Made by a program: the position numbers and the translations under genes. DNA of 64,000 bases, taken from assembly GCA_028551475.1 (NCBI GenBank), contig CM052354.1, forward strand, positions 6,392,001-6,456,000. The letters are read 5' to 3'. The stretch is from Casuarina equisetifolia (Eukaryota > Streptophyta > Magnoliopsida > Fagales > Casuarinaceae). The notes below the pieces were generated by a model. It was not told the DNA's origin. It did not search any database and was given only the letters and a program-made list of their open reading frames with translations. This document shows, piece after piece, positions 1-12,567 of this stretch. Every line of letters starts with the position of its first letter. Position 1 is the first letter of the stretch.

Positions 1-640
1 ATTGCGATTATTGCTGGCTCACAGCTTTTTCATTTAAGAATTCTTCTAAGAAATAGACCACGAGGGTTTTCCTTTTCAGTTAAGAATCCCTTACGACAGT
101 AGGTCTGGGTGACAATTCTTCTAAGAAAAAGATCACGACGGATCAATTATTCAATGATGTTCATCCAAGAATTGGTTTGGATGCTAACTTATATGACTTC
201 TATAAAGCCTACGAGCATTCAAGATGGTGAAGGCATAAAGACAACCTAAATTCTGGGGGAACTGCAACCAATGGCATTGCATGGAATGCTTTCGCAATAG
301 CAATTAAGTTTCTATTTGGAATCATAACAAAAATTTCTTTTTTTCTTTTCAGTTTTATCCTTAATTTTGATTTTACAAAAAAGCCTCCAATTTACTATTT
401 ATGAGATGAAGTACAGTCAACCTATTCCATCCCTTGATTTATGTAAAAAGAACAAAAAGAAGATGCAAACTATGTGACCTTGAAGTCTGCCATTGACCCA
501 TAAATTGCAAGGCCTTTTCTTCTAGTAATTTCTTGTTGCATCTTTTTTTTATTTCTTCTTACCCACAAAAACACAAAGGGGCTGCTAATTGAATCATTAA
601 AGCATGTTAGCAGTGGGGTAAACACCCTTTTTATTTAGTC
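1..640. other. Intergenic, no gene seen
   Basis: AT-rich sequence with stop codons in every frame. I see no recognisable protein, RNA gene or clear repeat before the foldback element that starts near base 645. Confidence 0.6.
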
Positions 641-644
641 TTTA

Positions 645-1437
645 ACGTAATAGTGGAAACACTCGATTCTTAAAGTAGCTATTTTAGCGAAAAGAGTTTA
701 TAAGATGTACATTATTATTGTTTTCTTGCTTTAATTAATAGAAAAATAACTATTTCCTTCTTTTCTATTCCATTTCCTTTAATTGATAGAAAAATGGCTA
801 TTCCATCTTCTATTCTCCCTTTTTTATATCCTTCCCATTAATCAATAAAAAAATAATTATTCCAAATCAATGTCATTCCTTATTATTTCCTTCCCTTTAA
901 TAAATAGAAAATTAACTTTTCTAAATCAAGGTCTCCTCCTTTTTTTTTTAATTTCCTTCTCTTTAATAAATACAAAAATAACTTTTCTAAGTCAAGGTCT
1001 CCTCCTTTTTTTTTTCCTTTCTACTTAAGAAATGGAAAAATAACTTTTCTAGGTAAAGGTCCCCACCTTTGCTTTCTTCCTCATCCTTTCCTCCCTTCGC
1101 AACATTTTCCAAGTTACATCCAATGAAAAGAAAGACAAAGGAGAAAGAGAAGGGAAGGAAAAAAAGAGGGAGGGGGGTGGGGGTGGGGGTGGGGGTGGGG
1201 GTGGGAATGACAAAGGATAAGGAGAAGTGAAGGGAATGGAATGGAAAAGAAGGGAGACCGTGACTAGGAATGATTATTTTTCCATTAATTAAAGACCATG
1301 GAAAAGAAAAGAAGGGAGACCTCGACTACCAATTTATTATTTTTTATTAATTAAAATGATAACATAATAACCATGTACATTTTATAAACACTTTTTGTAA
1401 AAATAGCTACTTCAATAACAAAGTATTTTCATCTCCT
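645..1437. mobile_element. Foldback / MITE-like inverted-repeat element
   Basis: The left segment (about 650-1085) and the reverse complement of the right segment (about 1215-1437) match. The shared core AAGTAGCTATTTT lies at 672-684 and, inverted, near 1400-1412. Next to it on both sides come a GTTTATAA.ATGTACAT stretch and then TTTAATTAAT. Inside each arm a unit of about 60 bp (AAT.AATAGAAAAATAACT followed by a pyrimidine-rich run and AAGGTCTCC) is repeated, roughly six times on the left and about twice on the right. The arms meet at a G-rich tip. No coding capacity is visible, so this is a non-autonomous foldback or MITE. The exact ends and a target-site duplication could not be set by eye. 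Confidence 0.65.
1168..1206 (+). other. G-rich quadruplex-type motif at the tip of the foldback
   Basis: Successive runs of three to six G separated by single A or T (GGGAGGGGGGTGGGGGTGGG and onward to 1206). At least six G-runs with one-base loops match the canonical G-quadruplex pattern on the + strand. The flanks are purine-rich to the right and pyrimidine-rich to the left. Confidence 0.8.
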
Positions 1438-1901
1438 TTTATCATAAACAGTTATAAAAAATTTATATAAAGTTCAAAAAAATTATTGAAAGAAGATGCC
1501 ATAGGTATAAAAGTGAGGCCCCAAGCCACTTTTGTCAAACTACAATGTCCTATAGAAAAAAGTTTCATATAAAGTGTCATGGAATTATTAAGATAATAAC
1601 GTTATCTACTTTTGTTAAACCAATCATAACAGTTTTTGACTAATTATTCTTAATGACAACAATAGTTTGAATCCTTAAAACTAAAGAATTTGAAAAAGAT
1701 ATTATACTTCAGATTTTTATTCACTTGAATCATATCTTTTGATATCATATCAAAAAAACTATTTCTTTGTAAAAGTTAGATTGTAAGTAAGAGAATATTT
1801 ATTCTTATATAAAACAATAATATAGTAATACTTAAGTAAAATAAGATACACGTTATTTTTAGTTAAAAAAAATGGACTAGGTTTTACTTAAAAATAAATA
1901 G
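1438..1901. other. Intergenic, AT-rich
   Basis: No gene or strong repeat recognised between the foldback element and the minisatellite. Confidence 0.5.
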
Positions 1902-2235
1902 AGAAAAAGGAGTTGTATATATATATATATTTGGTCATAATAACTTAAATCAAGTGGACCAAGGTGATCCAACAAATAAACAAATAAAAAAGAGGAGTTG
2001 TATATATATATATATATTTGATCATAATAACTTAAATCAAGTGGACCAAGGTGATCCAACAAATAAATAAATAAAAAAGAGGAGTTGTATATATATATAT
2101 TTGGTCATAATAACTTAAATCAAGTGGACCAAGGTGATCTAACAAATAAACAAATAAAAAAAAAGGAGTTGTATATATATATATTTGGTCATAATAACTT
2201 AAATCAAGTGGACCAAGGTGGTCTAATAAATAAAG
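1902..2235. repeat. Four-copy minisatellite, unit about 80-88 bp
   Basis: The unit contains AGGAGTTG, a (TA)n run, TTTGGTCATAATAACTTAAA, then TCAAGTGGACCAAGGTGATC and an (ACAAATAA)-type tail. Copies start near 1902, 1987, 2074 and 2156. They differ mainly in the number of TA steps and by single substitutions. The open frames here come from the repeat and are not genes. Confidence 0.9.
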
Positions 2236-2520
2236 AAAAACTCACTTGAAAAGAGAAACGACTATCATGCCGTCAAGTACACGCAATGCCTTTTTTTGAC
2301 TAGTTCACCCTTGTCCATTTCACCAACACATCTTACGAAATTAGAAGCTTTCTAAACGTGTTCTTTTAACTCTCGATGCCCAAGTTCCCCCCGCCATTCC
2401 CACTCTTTTTTTATTATTATTGTTTATCCAATACTGAGTCTCGGCATCAATTCCTGCCTTCTACAAAGAGAAGGTCGTTGGGGCATCAAGAAACTAAATC
2501 TGAGACAGAAAAGGCAAGCG
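2236..2520 (+). other. Upstream region of the WAK-like gene
   Basis: Short region between the minisatellite and the start codon at 2521, presumably promoter and leader of the WAK-like gene. A purine-rich leader precedes the ATG. No confident TATA box was assigned. Confidence 0.4.
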
Positions 2521-5500
2521 ATGGCTTTGCTTGGAATATTTTTCCAAGAACTGCTACTTGGGGCTCTGATTCTAGCAGCAGCAGTAGCGACGGAACTCAA
2601 TTCGAGCTGCAACAGGACATGTGGATCTTCTTCCATCCCCTACCCATTTGGGACCAGCGAAGATTGTTACCTTGATCCATCTTTTCTCATCACTTGTAAC
2701 CAGACGTTCGACCCTCCAAAACTTTTTCCGCGCACCAGTGATTGGGAGGTACGCGACATATCGCTAGACGGTGAATTGCGAGTGTTAAACTCGGTTGCCC
2801 AAAGTTGCGATAACGAGACTTTCATCAGACAGCGGATCGGATTGACGAAGTTTCTCGTCTCAAATACAAAGAACAAGTTCTTCGCAGTTGGTTGTAACAC
2901 TGTTGCTTATATTGAAGGCAGGGCTGCACAAAAGAATTTCACGGCCGGATGCGGCTCCTACTGCGACGCTATTGACAGTGTGGTCAACGGTTCTTGCAAT
3001 GGTGTCGGCTGTTGCCAGTCTTCTATCCGGGGAAATATTTTTTCCTTTAACGTATCTTTGGGGACCTTGAACAACGGCTTTAATGTCCAGAGCTTTAATC
3101 CATGTAGTTTTGGTTTTCTCGCGGAAGAAGAAGCATATAAATTTTCCTCTTCGGATCTTGTGAATTTACAGAATAGAACGATGCTTCCTCTGGTGCTTGA
3201 ATGGACAGTAAAAGATGAGACATGCTCAGAGGCTCAGAAAAATCAGACAAACTATGCATGTAAAGCAGCATTTAGCGAATGTTACGATTTCACCGACAGT
3301 CCTGGGTATCGTTGCCGTTGCTTGAGCGGTTTTGAAGGGAACCCATACATCTCTGGTGGTTGCATAGGTAACAATCGAGATTTGGTTTATTAAATCGTAT
3401 CATTGGTAGGGAAATCGTTTTTTGTTTAAAATGATATGTACGGAAAATATGTTTTTCATTTTGAATAAAAATTTTAATCAAGATTTAAGTTGTCTCAATT
3501 TTTCATAATTTAAAAAAATCAAATATAATTTAAAGAATACAAAACAACTTACACAATTATTAGTGCATTTTCTCTTTATTTCTGAGTTTTATAAACTAGA
3601 TTGTTCCATGCCAAGTCTAGCAGAAGGTAGTTCGTTAGCTAAAAGAGCATAGAAAGGTGTTTTGCTTTATTGTTAGTTTTGATGGATTGTACCATGATTC
3701 AGATATTGACGAGTGTAAAATATCAAACCCCTGCCATGGTGGAAAGCAATGCATAAACCTCATAGGGAATTTCACATGCCTTTGTCCGAAGGGATACGAA
3801 GAATATAAGGAGGGAAATGAAGCGGTGTGCATCTGAAGCAACTCTAGGAGCTTTGCTATTGTACTTGGTAAGTAAATAAGAATTGTAGTACAATTTTTCA
3901 AACTATCTTTTTTATGATGTTTCTGCATTCGTTTGCCTTGTTAAGTATTGTAGGCACTTTTGGCTTTTGCAGTTTGATTTAATAAGGCCTCTTTCATGAG
4001 GAAAAAAAAAAAAAGAAGTTCTACTTAGGAAGCAAGATATTTATAAATGAAAATTCTCCCACATTTTTTCAAAACAAAAAAAAGTTAAAATTCTAGTCTT
4101 TACATTTTTAGGATGGCCTCCCACTATTAGACATTATTAAAACAATAGAAAGTGAATACAACTTCTCACTAAGTAAAGCTTTAATCTAGATAAATGTATT
4201 AGAAAAATGTATGCTCCATAACTAAATAAAATAATCTAAGACAAGTGGGATTTCATCAAGAAGGATTAAAATTTATTAGAAAAGTCTAGAATCCACAAAT
4301 AAGATACATGAATCCTTTAAAGATATCTTTATAAATTATAATAATAAACCTAATCCTAATACTAAAATATTATGAAATAAATCTTATTAGAAAAAATTTT
4401 AACATGAAAAGCTTTTGTTGTCAAATTTTATGCAACATTGGTTAAAGGACTAGTTGATTATTGTAATAACTAGATTTCTTAAAACTTTTTCAACAAACCA
4501 ATTTTCAAGAAATGCTTCAACTTTTTTTAGTTTTTTTATGATGCATCAATTAGTTGAAACACAAAACAATCAAATCAAATCCCATTTTGTTTCTTTTAAT
4601 TCTAGTGCCTTTTCTCCCAAACTTTTTTTTTTTTGAAATTTTCATAATAGTTAGGAATATGTTTGACATTTTATAGAGCTTGTATTTAAGTCTTATAGAT
4701 AATATGATGCATTGTACTAATTGGGAAATAATCTAAGCTTAACACTATTTTTGAAATATTACTTATTTTTAGAAGTCTCTATGCCAATTGTTAATAGAGA
4801 TATAAAATCTACAAACATACTCTTGGATGAGAATCTTATAGCAAAAATTACTAACTTCCAAGTTTCAAGATTGATTTTTGTCAACAATAAACGAGCAACC
4901 ACTTTGGTGTAGGGAATTTATGGATACTCAAATACAAAGTCCTTCCAAATTGGTAAGTTAATTGAAAAAAGTGATGTTTTTAGTTTTAGTATTGTTTTGG
5001 CTAATTGTTGATAGGTAAGAAGGTAGTTTTTCAAAATATGATGGGAAATGAAGTTTCTACCATGAAAGAAGGTCAATTATTTCAAATTCTTGACACCTTA
5101 TAAACAAAGGTAATATTGATGAACTAAAGGAAGTTGTTAGTATTGTAAAAGGATGCTTAAGTGTAAATGGCAAGGGTAGACGTTTTATAGGGGAAGAACT
5201 TTCTACAACAAAGTAATAGTTAGCAAGGGTTAAATTTCCTTCCATAATTTATTTTTAATGAAGTTTTCAAGCAATGTCAATATATCAATTGACATCTTGC
5301 ATATGCATTTTAGGTAATTAATTTTTCTTCCATTATAAGGCCAACCTATAATAGATAGGCTAAATTAGAATAAATTGGTAGTTAGAAACATCCAATATAA
5401 GACAACCTACTTATAACATCTTCGATTTGTTTTGAATATTAAAATCATTAATAAATATTAAGATAACTTTTCATGCAAGATAGGTTGTTAGACATTTTAG

Positions 5501-6944
5501 CACTCAGAAAGGATGTCTCTTTGTTTAAATGTTATTGTTAGAATATGAAATTAAATAATAAACATTTATTATTTATTGCAAACCTAAACTTTTAGAATAG
5601 ATAATGATTTATGTGATATCATAATCTTAATTTCCAAATTTACTTTACAACTTCTTCGTATTTCAATTATGATATTCTATGAATGAATCAAAAACGTGAT
5701 TACTTTACTGGATTCAATAACATGGTCCTATTCCATTGCATGGTGTAGGTCTTAGTACTAGTATGGGGCTATTAGTTCTACTTGTTAGTGGATGGTTTTC
5801 CTACAAAATATTACAGAAAAGAAGGAGGATCAAACAAAAGAAGAAGTTCTTCAAGAGAAATGGTGGTTTATTGCTACAACAAAAATTATTTTCTCATGAA
5901 ACCAATGTTGAAAATACCAAATTGTTTACTTTGAAAGATTTGGAAAAGGCCACAGATCATTTTAATATGAATAGAATACTTGGCCAAGGAGGGCAAGGCA
6001 CTGTTTACAAAGGCATGTTGGTAGATGGAACAATTGTAACTGTGAAAAAGTCCAAGATAATTGGTGAAGGAAAACTCCAAGAATTCATTAATGAAGTGGT
6101 CATTCTTTCACAAATTAATCATAGGAATGTGGTGAAATTAATTGGTTGTTGCTTGGAAACTGAAGTTCCCTTGCTAGTTTATGAATATGTTCCCAATGGA
6201 ACCCTTGCCAAATATCTTGGTAATCAAAGTGAGGAGTTCCTATTAACATGGGATATGCGCTTACGGATTGCAATAGAAGTTGCAGGAGCACTTTATTATT
6301 TACACTCAGCAGCTTCCTCACCTATTTACCACCGTGACATTAAGTCTTCAAACATACTCTTGGACAATAAGTATAGAGCTAAAATAGCAGACTTTGGGAC
6401 TTCAAGATCAATTACAATTGATCAAACTCACTTAACCACACTAGTATATGGCACTTTTGGATACTTGGACCCTGAATATTTCTAATCAAGTCAATTTACA
6501 AAAAAAAGTGACGTATATAGTTTTGGAGTAGTCCTTACTGAGCTATTAACCGGAGAAAAAGTAATCTCTTCAACTAGGACAGAAAAGAGTTTAGTAATAT
6601 ATTTCATTGAATCAATTGAGGAGAACAAGTTATTTGATATCCTTGATAGTCAAGTTTTGAAGGACAATAAAAAGGAAGAGAAGATTGCAATTGCAAATCT
6701 TACAAAAAGGTGCTTAAACTTAAATGGTAAGATGCGACCTTCAATGAAAGAAGTTGCAATGGAGTTACAAGCTATTCAAATATCTCGAGAAGGTCTTAAA
6801 ACTCATGAAACTCAGGAAGAGCTTGAACATGTCAAAACTGAAATGGACAAACCTTGGGATGTTTCCAATATAATAACCTTTGGTATAGATGATGGCACAA
6901 ACTCATCTACAAATACCTATCCATTATTATTTTCATCAGGATGA
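2521..6944 (+). pseudogene. Wall-associated receptor kinase (WAK-like), two in-frame stops
   Basis: Three exons can be joined in phase: 2521-3367, 3703-3867 and 5749-6944. Exon 1 encodes a signal peptide (about residues 1-24) and a GUB_WAK pectin-binding-type ectodomain with CNRTCGSSSIPYPFG near residue 30 and the Cys-rich CNGVGCCQSS block. Exon 2 starts DIDECKISNPCHGG, a calcium-binding EGF module. Exon 3 gives a membrane span ([15 protein letters not shown]) and a Ser/Thr kinase: [36 protein letters not shown] and KSDVYSFGVVLTELLTG. WAK proteins link cell wall to cytoplasm and signal in defence and growth. A TGA at 3834-3836 ends the EGF exon and a TAA at 6483-6485 follows DPEYF, where family members usually continue without a stop. 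Both reading frames stay open beyond the stops. It is called a pseudogene because the full receptor cannot be translated; a secreted ectodomain product is possible. Confidence 0.85.
4770..5245 (+). pseudogene. Degenerate WAK-type kinase relic inside intron 2
   Basis: A reading frame near 4782-4910 gives VNRDIKSTNILLDENLIAKI and TNFQVSRL, the catalytic loop and a decayed DFG segment. A stop follows at about 4910. Then come GYSN and EKSDVFSFSIVLANC, and near 5108-5210 DELKEVVSIVKGCLSVNGKG, the end of the kinase C-lobe. Stops and missing segments break it repeatedly and the N-lobe is absent. It is older and more decayed than the kinase exon at 5749. It lies in the same orientation inside the roughly 1.9 kb second intron of the WAK-like gene, so it is probably left over from a tandem duplication. 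Confidence 0.8.
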
Positions 6945-7860
6945 ATGGAGAGCTTATTTGCTAATATTTCTTAAGTTTGATATTATGCACCATGTCATTG
7001 CTACTTTCTTGCTTTCTAAGTAAAATGTCAACAATCATTGTGATATTTTGTTTTATAAGGATGTTCTTTATAAAATGGCATGGTGATGTTGCACATATAT
7101 GAATCTTTGTTGGACTTTATCTTAGTTGTTGGGATATGAATTATGTGATGTTAAACACTTCTCTTTGTTTATGGTGTGTAGTTGAAGAATGATTTTTAGT
7201 TAATTGACATAATGCTTTGGCATGAAGTGTTAATGGATCCCTTGGTATTTAAGTTTGATTCCTTTTGGACCTACTTCTACTGCATAATCAAGTTATTGCA
7301 CTTAACATAAAAGAAAAAGATTATCCTGCTAGGCCGAGAAAAGAAGTTTCTGCATAGATGAGCTAGGTTATAATGAGAGACAATCAAGTTAAAACAACTT
7401 ATAGATTGGCATCCAACTTTGTATAAAGAAGTCATTTTGGGTTAGGATATGGGAAGAGAACATTACTTTATAACTTTTATTTAATGTTAAAATTGAAGTC
7501 TTTTATAGGGACTAGAAGTACTTGCCCCTTGCAATGAAGTGGCCATTCTTGGGAAAATTCTTGGATCAAGCTTTAGAAATGTAGATGTGGTTTAAAGACC
7601 TATAAAAGAACCCATCAGTAAATTTAACATGGAGCTTAATGTATGGTTTGTAAGATTTTAGATGCTTTTCAAAACTTGTAAGGAGTGTAAGAAGAAAAGA
7701 TAAATCTATAAATTTTTTTTCATTGTAAAATTTAGCTAAATTTTGAATGACATACTCTAGATTAACTTATTCTATTAAAGATCCAATTAGATGAGTTGAG
7801 GACCGAATCAAACAATGGCAGAGAAATTAGTTTACCCCTTCCCTCCAGTAGAAAATGTAG
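6945..7860. other. 3' flank of the WAK-like gene, no gene seen
   Basis: AT-rich sequence after the last kinase stop at 6944; it probably includes the old 3' untranslated region. No other coding or RNA feature recognised. Confidence 0.5.
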
Positions 7861-7865
7861 CAAAC

Positions 7866-8490
7866 TTAGGAAAACAATTCCTTTTCATGGGCACTTTGGC
7901 TAGCATGGCTTTGTGGTGATGAGACCATTGGCTTACCAAATTTTCCAACTGCGCATGCCATTGGGAATCTTGTCACGGCCCTTCTTCTATGGTTTGATAA
8001 ACAGGGTAACGAAAGCCTATGCTGCTCAAGACACAGAATATAAAAGGGATGTATAGCCAGCAGAAACTTAGAACGGTATGAAGCAGGAAAAGCTGCTATT
8101 GGATTCTTAGGAGAACCAACCAAAAAAAAAGAAAACAAAGTTGAAACACTATTTACTTCATTCAGAACATGAAAGGAACCCTCAAAAGCTGTCCCAGCAG
8201 AGCCACAAATCCCACCAAGGTCCAGAGCCACCACCTGAAGTCAATATGGTTCAACCAGCGCAGAAACACCAGCCAATCCAGCCCGTCTTCATCAGAATGC
8301 AGTACTAGTTTTCCTCCCTTGGAGAATCAGACGAATAACAAAAACCAAGGCATTCCTGAAAAATCCAAGGAACAATAATTCTATCAGATGGGTCTCAAAG
8401 GGTAGTCACAGCAACCAAAGCTACCTTTAATTTGGCAATCAGAAAATGCTACAACAAATAGGCTAAGGACAACAACATCTCTTTCAGAGA
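7866..8490 (-). other. Possible gene remnant with hydrophobic coding-like segment
   Basis: On the - strand one frame at about 8184-8310 reads LDWLVFLRWLNHIDFRWWLW followed by TLVGFVALLGQLL, a Trp- and Leu-rich membrane-like segment of about 50 codons bounded by stops. The neighbouring frame gives a 122-codon open frame (7866-8234). Base composition here is less AT-rich than the surroundings. I do not recognise the family. It may be a decayed exon, a captured gene fragment or chance. Confidence 0.25.
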
Positions 8491-11400
8491 GAATGGAGAA
8501 GGGCTTCCAACATTCCTCGAATATGATTGATAAGTGCCCAACTCAAGTTGATGCCTTGCATCAAGAAATTTTGCAACTCCTTAAACACATCAATGCTCTT
8601 TACTTCAGAAAGAAAGAAACAGAGATGCAACGCCTCAAAACTCAACTTAATTCATTGATAATATACTCTAGTTTACAAATACAAGATCCTTTCTTCACCA
8701 TCCTGTCAACTTTTTCATCCCCATTACCAGCGTTTCAACCTTTACCCACTTTCCCTTCTTTTGTGTGCACTGAAGTCTTCGGACAACAGATGTTACTGTG
8801 CTACAATCATTGAAAATGTTGTCACTAGATTCCCAGAGTGCTAAGGCTTTAATGGATCTCACTCGGAGGGTTTAGACGACTGCAAGTGAAGGAAGTGGAT
8901 AGTATTGAAAAATTCCTAGGAGTACTCCATGAAATCTTTAGGAACGTAGAATGACTGTGGCACAAGATAGAGAGGATCACCTAAAAATCAAATGTTGCAT
9001 TAAGTGATTGATGATGTCAACTAAAAATAGGCATAGCTGCGGTCCTTAACCACAACACTACGAAGCCAGGGTCCTGCAAAATCTCTGTACCAAAAATATA
9101 ACTCTCAAATTTTACCAACTCACAAACTTAACCCTTAAAGGCTTGTCACAAATACATGTTCACCCAGAACACACACACACACACCAAAAAAAAAAAAAAA
9201 AGGCAGAAAACTTCAGTCAGAATGCAGAAGGCTTGGCCTTCTCATCCAATGCAAAGGCAATGAAGACACTTACATATGCCCATCCAAGAAGAAGAGTTAC
9301 CATTTTAGTATTGCCACTCTCATGAAAAAAAAAAAAAAAAAGAGGAAGTTATCGAGAAGAAGAGATTCAGATGCAAGAAAAGATGAACTAATGCTTCATC
9401 TGGGACAAAAGACATTTCACAAGATATTGTCATCATAAGAAGAAGACGGCCCAAATAATGCAATCAACCAACCAGGTTGTTTGCTAGGATAACGATTCTG
9501 TTTCTGAGGACTTTGGTTCAAAAGAAGACGGTTGATGACTAAGAAGAACTACTAATATTCAAGGTAAAAGAGCAACCATTCCCTTCACCTCAAGTTTAGG
9601 GTCTTGCCAGTCAGACATAAGAAATCGATTAAAGCCATAGCCTTTTTTATGCAGGATAATTAGTTAGTTTCGCGAACCCAAAGTCCTCCTAGAAGATTAC
9701 TGGAGCTCGTGCTCAAAGTTCTTCAGAGCAGCCACTAAGGAATTGTTCGAAGTAATGCTTAAAAGCACACGGATAATCCTTAATTAGTTACGAGTTTTAC
9801 TTCTACAACAATCTTTTATGGAGCACACTTCCCAAGAAAGGACATTCTCGTTAGATCTGACATCATCCAACAAATGAAACATGTTCGGCAGACACCAAGG
9901 ATTAAAGCTAGGCCCTACATGCTCTGTCGGAGAACTATCTCAAACGTGTTCCGAGAATTATTAAGCAAACCCATTTGCTTGCCTCTGGTGATATCGCTGT
10001 ACAGGATATTAAAGTCAGACTAACAAACCTTTATTTTGTGAATCTTGATTGTCCATCCAATGTACCAAGGGTTACTGGTACAGTGTTGTATTGTATCTAC
10101 ACTAAATAATTAGATTTTTCTGAAATGATTCACTCCTCTAGTTTTCTTATTAAATTATATGTTTTTTGATGTGAAGATGAACTTAAATTTTTGTTCTTCT
10201 ATTGGATTTACTGAGGGGTCTAGAGTTGCAAGTTGGAAATAGAGCCGAGTACCCACTGTGAAGCTGTTTGGCATTAGTTACTTTTGTCATCATGAAAAGT
10301 AGCTTTGACAGTAGAAGGACCATTTCTATAACATATATTACTGCAAAGTTTTCTACGTCAGCATGTTTCTTCATCTAGCTCTTTCCATTTTTACTTATCC
10401 TTTGTTATGAGCTTCTTGGTCTTTTGAATTTCTACTTGTATCCTATTGCTTTCTTGAGGAAGAAGAAGATTAAAGAACCCACGAACATGTTCATATCCAT
10501 CTAGACTTCTCTGCATCTCTTTTGATTTCCTTCCTATCTCCTTTAACCCTTGTTTAGGGTCTTGGTGTTCACTTTCATTTATATAATAAGCATATCTTTT
10601 TTTGGTTTCTTGTTATTGTTCAACTAAGAGATAGAAGAAAATGTAATGTATTTAGAATTTCCTATCATGTTCAATTATCAGGTGGTGAAGATAAATTATT
10701 AGGGGTAACATAATCCATTGACGAGGGAAGGAGTTGCTCACCTTTTCATACTAATGTCTTAACAGATACAAGGCTAAAGATAGTTGGCGTGAAAGGCAAC
10801 TGATGGAATTGAAATGGTATTTTAAACATTCCAGATGGATAAAAGAGCTTGGAATAACAATCTCAATGAGCTCAATAAACTCCATGTGAGCAGATTCAGA
10901 AGGGTCTCATTCTGCTGATCCAATTGCCAGAAAGAGATTATGTGAACATTGCATCAAAAGATCTCCATGACAGGACCATGACAGCCTCAGCTGTGACTAA
11001 AACAAGCTCCGAGAAGAAAGAGGTAATCAAATGCATCACTGAGACTCATTTAACGTGGTACAATATAGCAGACCAACTAAATCTCCATGGGCGTGATGAA
11101 ATGCTGTCCATAAAATGCAAAGAACCTAATCCCATTTCAGAGACAATCTCCACATATTAGAGAAGGGAGAGGGGTAGTGGGATACAGGAGCGACATCTAG
11201 CCACTGTGAGGAAGAAAGCACACTCGCAGAGGTAAACCATTTCTGACACCACAAAGACATGACAGTAGACTTACAGCAAATATGGCTAATGTGAGATACC
11301 CGAATGATTCTGACAAGTTCATGAGAACGCTCGCATAAGTAAAAGAGAAAAGAAGCATAAGCATATCAATCAATTACAAGGGTAGTACCCACAAGAGAAG

Positions 11401-12120
11401 ACTTTAAGATCTGAAATGAAGAGTTCAAAAATCCATTTGAGTGTCAAACTCTGAAATTGGACTCAAATTATCTTCACTTAAACTGAAAACAGATTTTCAC
11501 AGGCATAAATTGTATTATTCGTAAATATTTTCTTTAACATCTTAAAATTTGTACCTCTTTTTAACCATTGATACCTATTTTTGTCAGAAATTACAAGGAA
11601 ATCATGAGATCAATATTGGTGTACAACTATTTGGAAATGGAACAAAGCCTTGTATGTGAAACAGCTATCACAAGCAAAGAACAACTGCCCCCTGGCAACA
11701 TCACAAACAATTCTGGAACAGTCTGCTATTATTCCTATAATTACATTTCTATAGCAGTATCTACTTTGACATGTAGCCCCCACCATAGGAATGAACAGAT
11801 AACACATCTTATACCATGTTTCTTCTTCTATTACCTTACGGAAGAAGAAGATAAATGATACAAATAGGCCATCAAGACTAAGTATAGCAAAACAAGTAAA
11901 AAGATATTCCACTTCAAAAGCACCTCACTCTTCCAAACAAACCTATCAATGGAAAGAGTTCTATAACCAGAAGCTTTTCAATAATATAAGAACCAAACTT
12001 AATAACAGCTGTGCACTAGCATCATCAAAAAAAAGATAAAAACAGCTTGGTTCTCATGCAAATATGCAAAGAAATAGAGTTAGATGTGAAAAACACCACG
12101 ACCACAAGAAAAATGAATTG
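8491..12120. other. Gene-poor region, nothing confidently assigned
   Basis: Several short open frames (for example 8493-8813, with a Lys/Gln-rich start, 10924-11160 and 11568-11858) have no recognisable domain or splice-supported extension. A-rich runs occur at 9185-9201 and 9326-9341. The 9650-10060 stretch is less AT-rich but has no open frame of note. Confidence 0.4.
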
Positions 12121-12567
12121 CATCCAAAAGGGAAGCTAATTGAATTAGCCTTTAATCATGGACCACAAGACTTTATTCATATATTTATCTATCAAATTAA
12201 TCATACATAATGATCATTCTTGACCACTGACTGTGGCCTTTCTAACTAAATGCAGGAGTAATGCCTCAGATTGCTGCTTGGTACTGTCATCCTTCAGTTT
12301 ATGAAATCTGATTGTCACCTAATGGAAACTCTTCTTGCCATATTTGGAATGCCTTTCTTCATCTACAACATCAAATCTTGAGAAGGTGACAGAGAAAACT
12401 GGAAAAATTTCCTAGATATAACAACAACTTGAGTTAGCACAAGAATGCATACTTTCGAAACACTATGACCTCAGAACCATCCAAAGCAATCAATCAGAGT
12501 TTTTCTGACCCACTATGACACCCTATCTGTAAAAAGTTCATTGCATACTCCAAGTCGGAAGAACACA
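12121..12567. other. 3' flank of the bZIP-like gene
   Basis: Lies downstream of the stop codon of the - strand gene at 12568 and probably contains its 3' untranslated region. No separate gene seen. Confidence 0.4.

Noticed and set aside
1877..2062. 61-codon open frame encoding repeated LDHLGPLDLSYYDQIYIYIY
   Set aside because: It is only the translation of the minisatellite, and its length follows the repeat.
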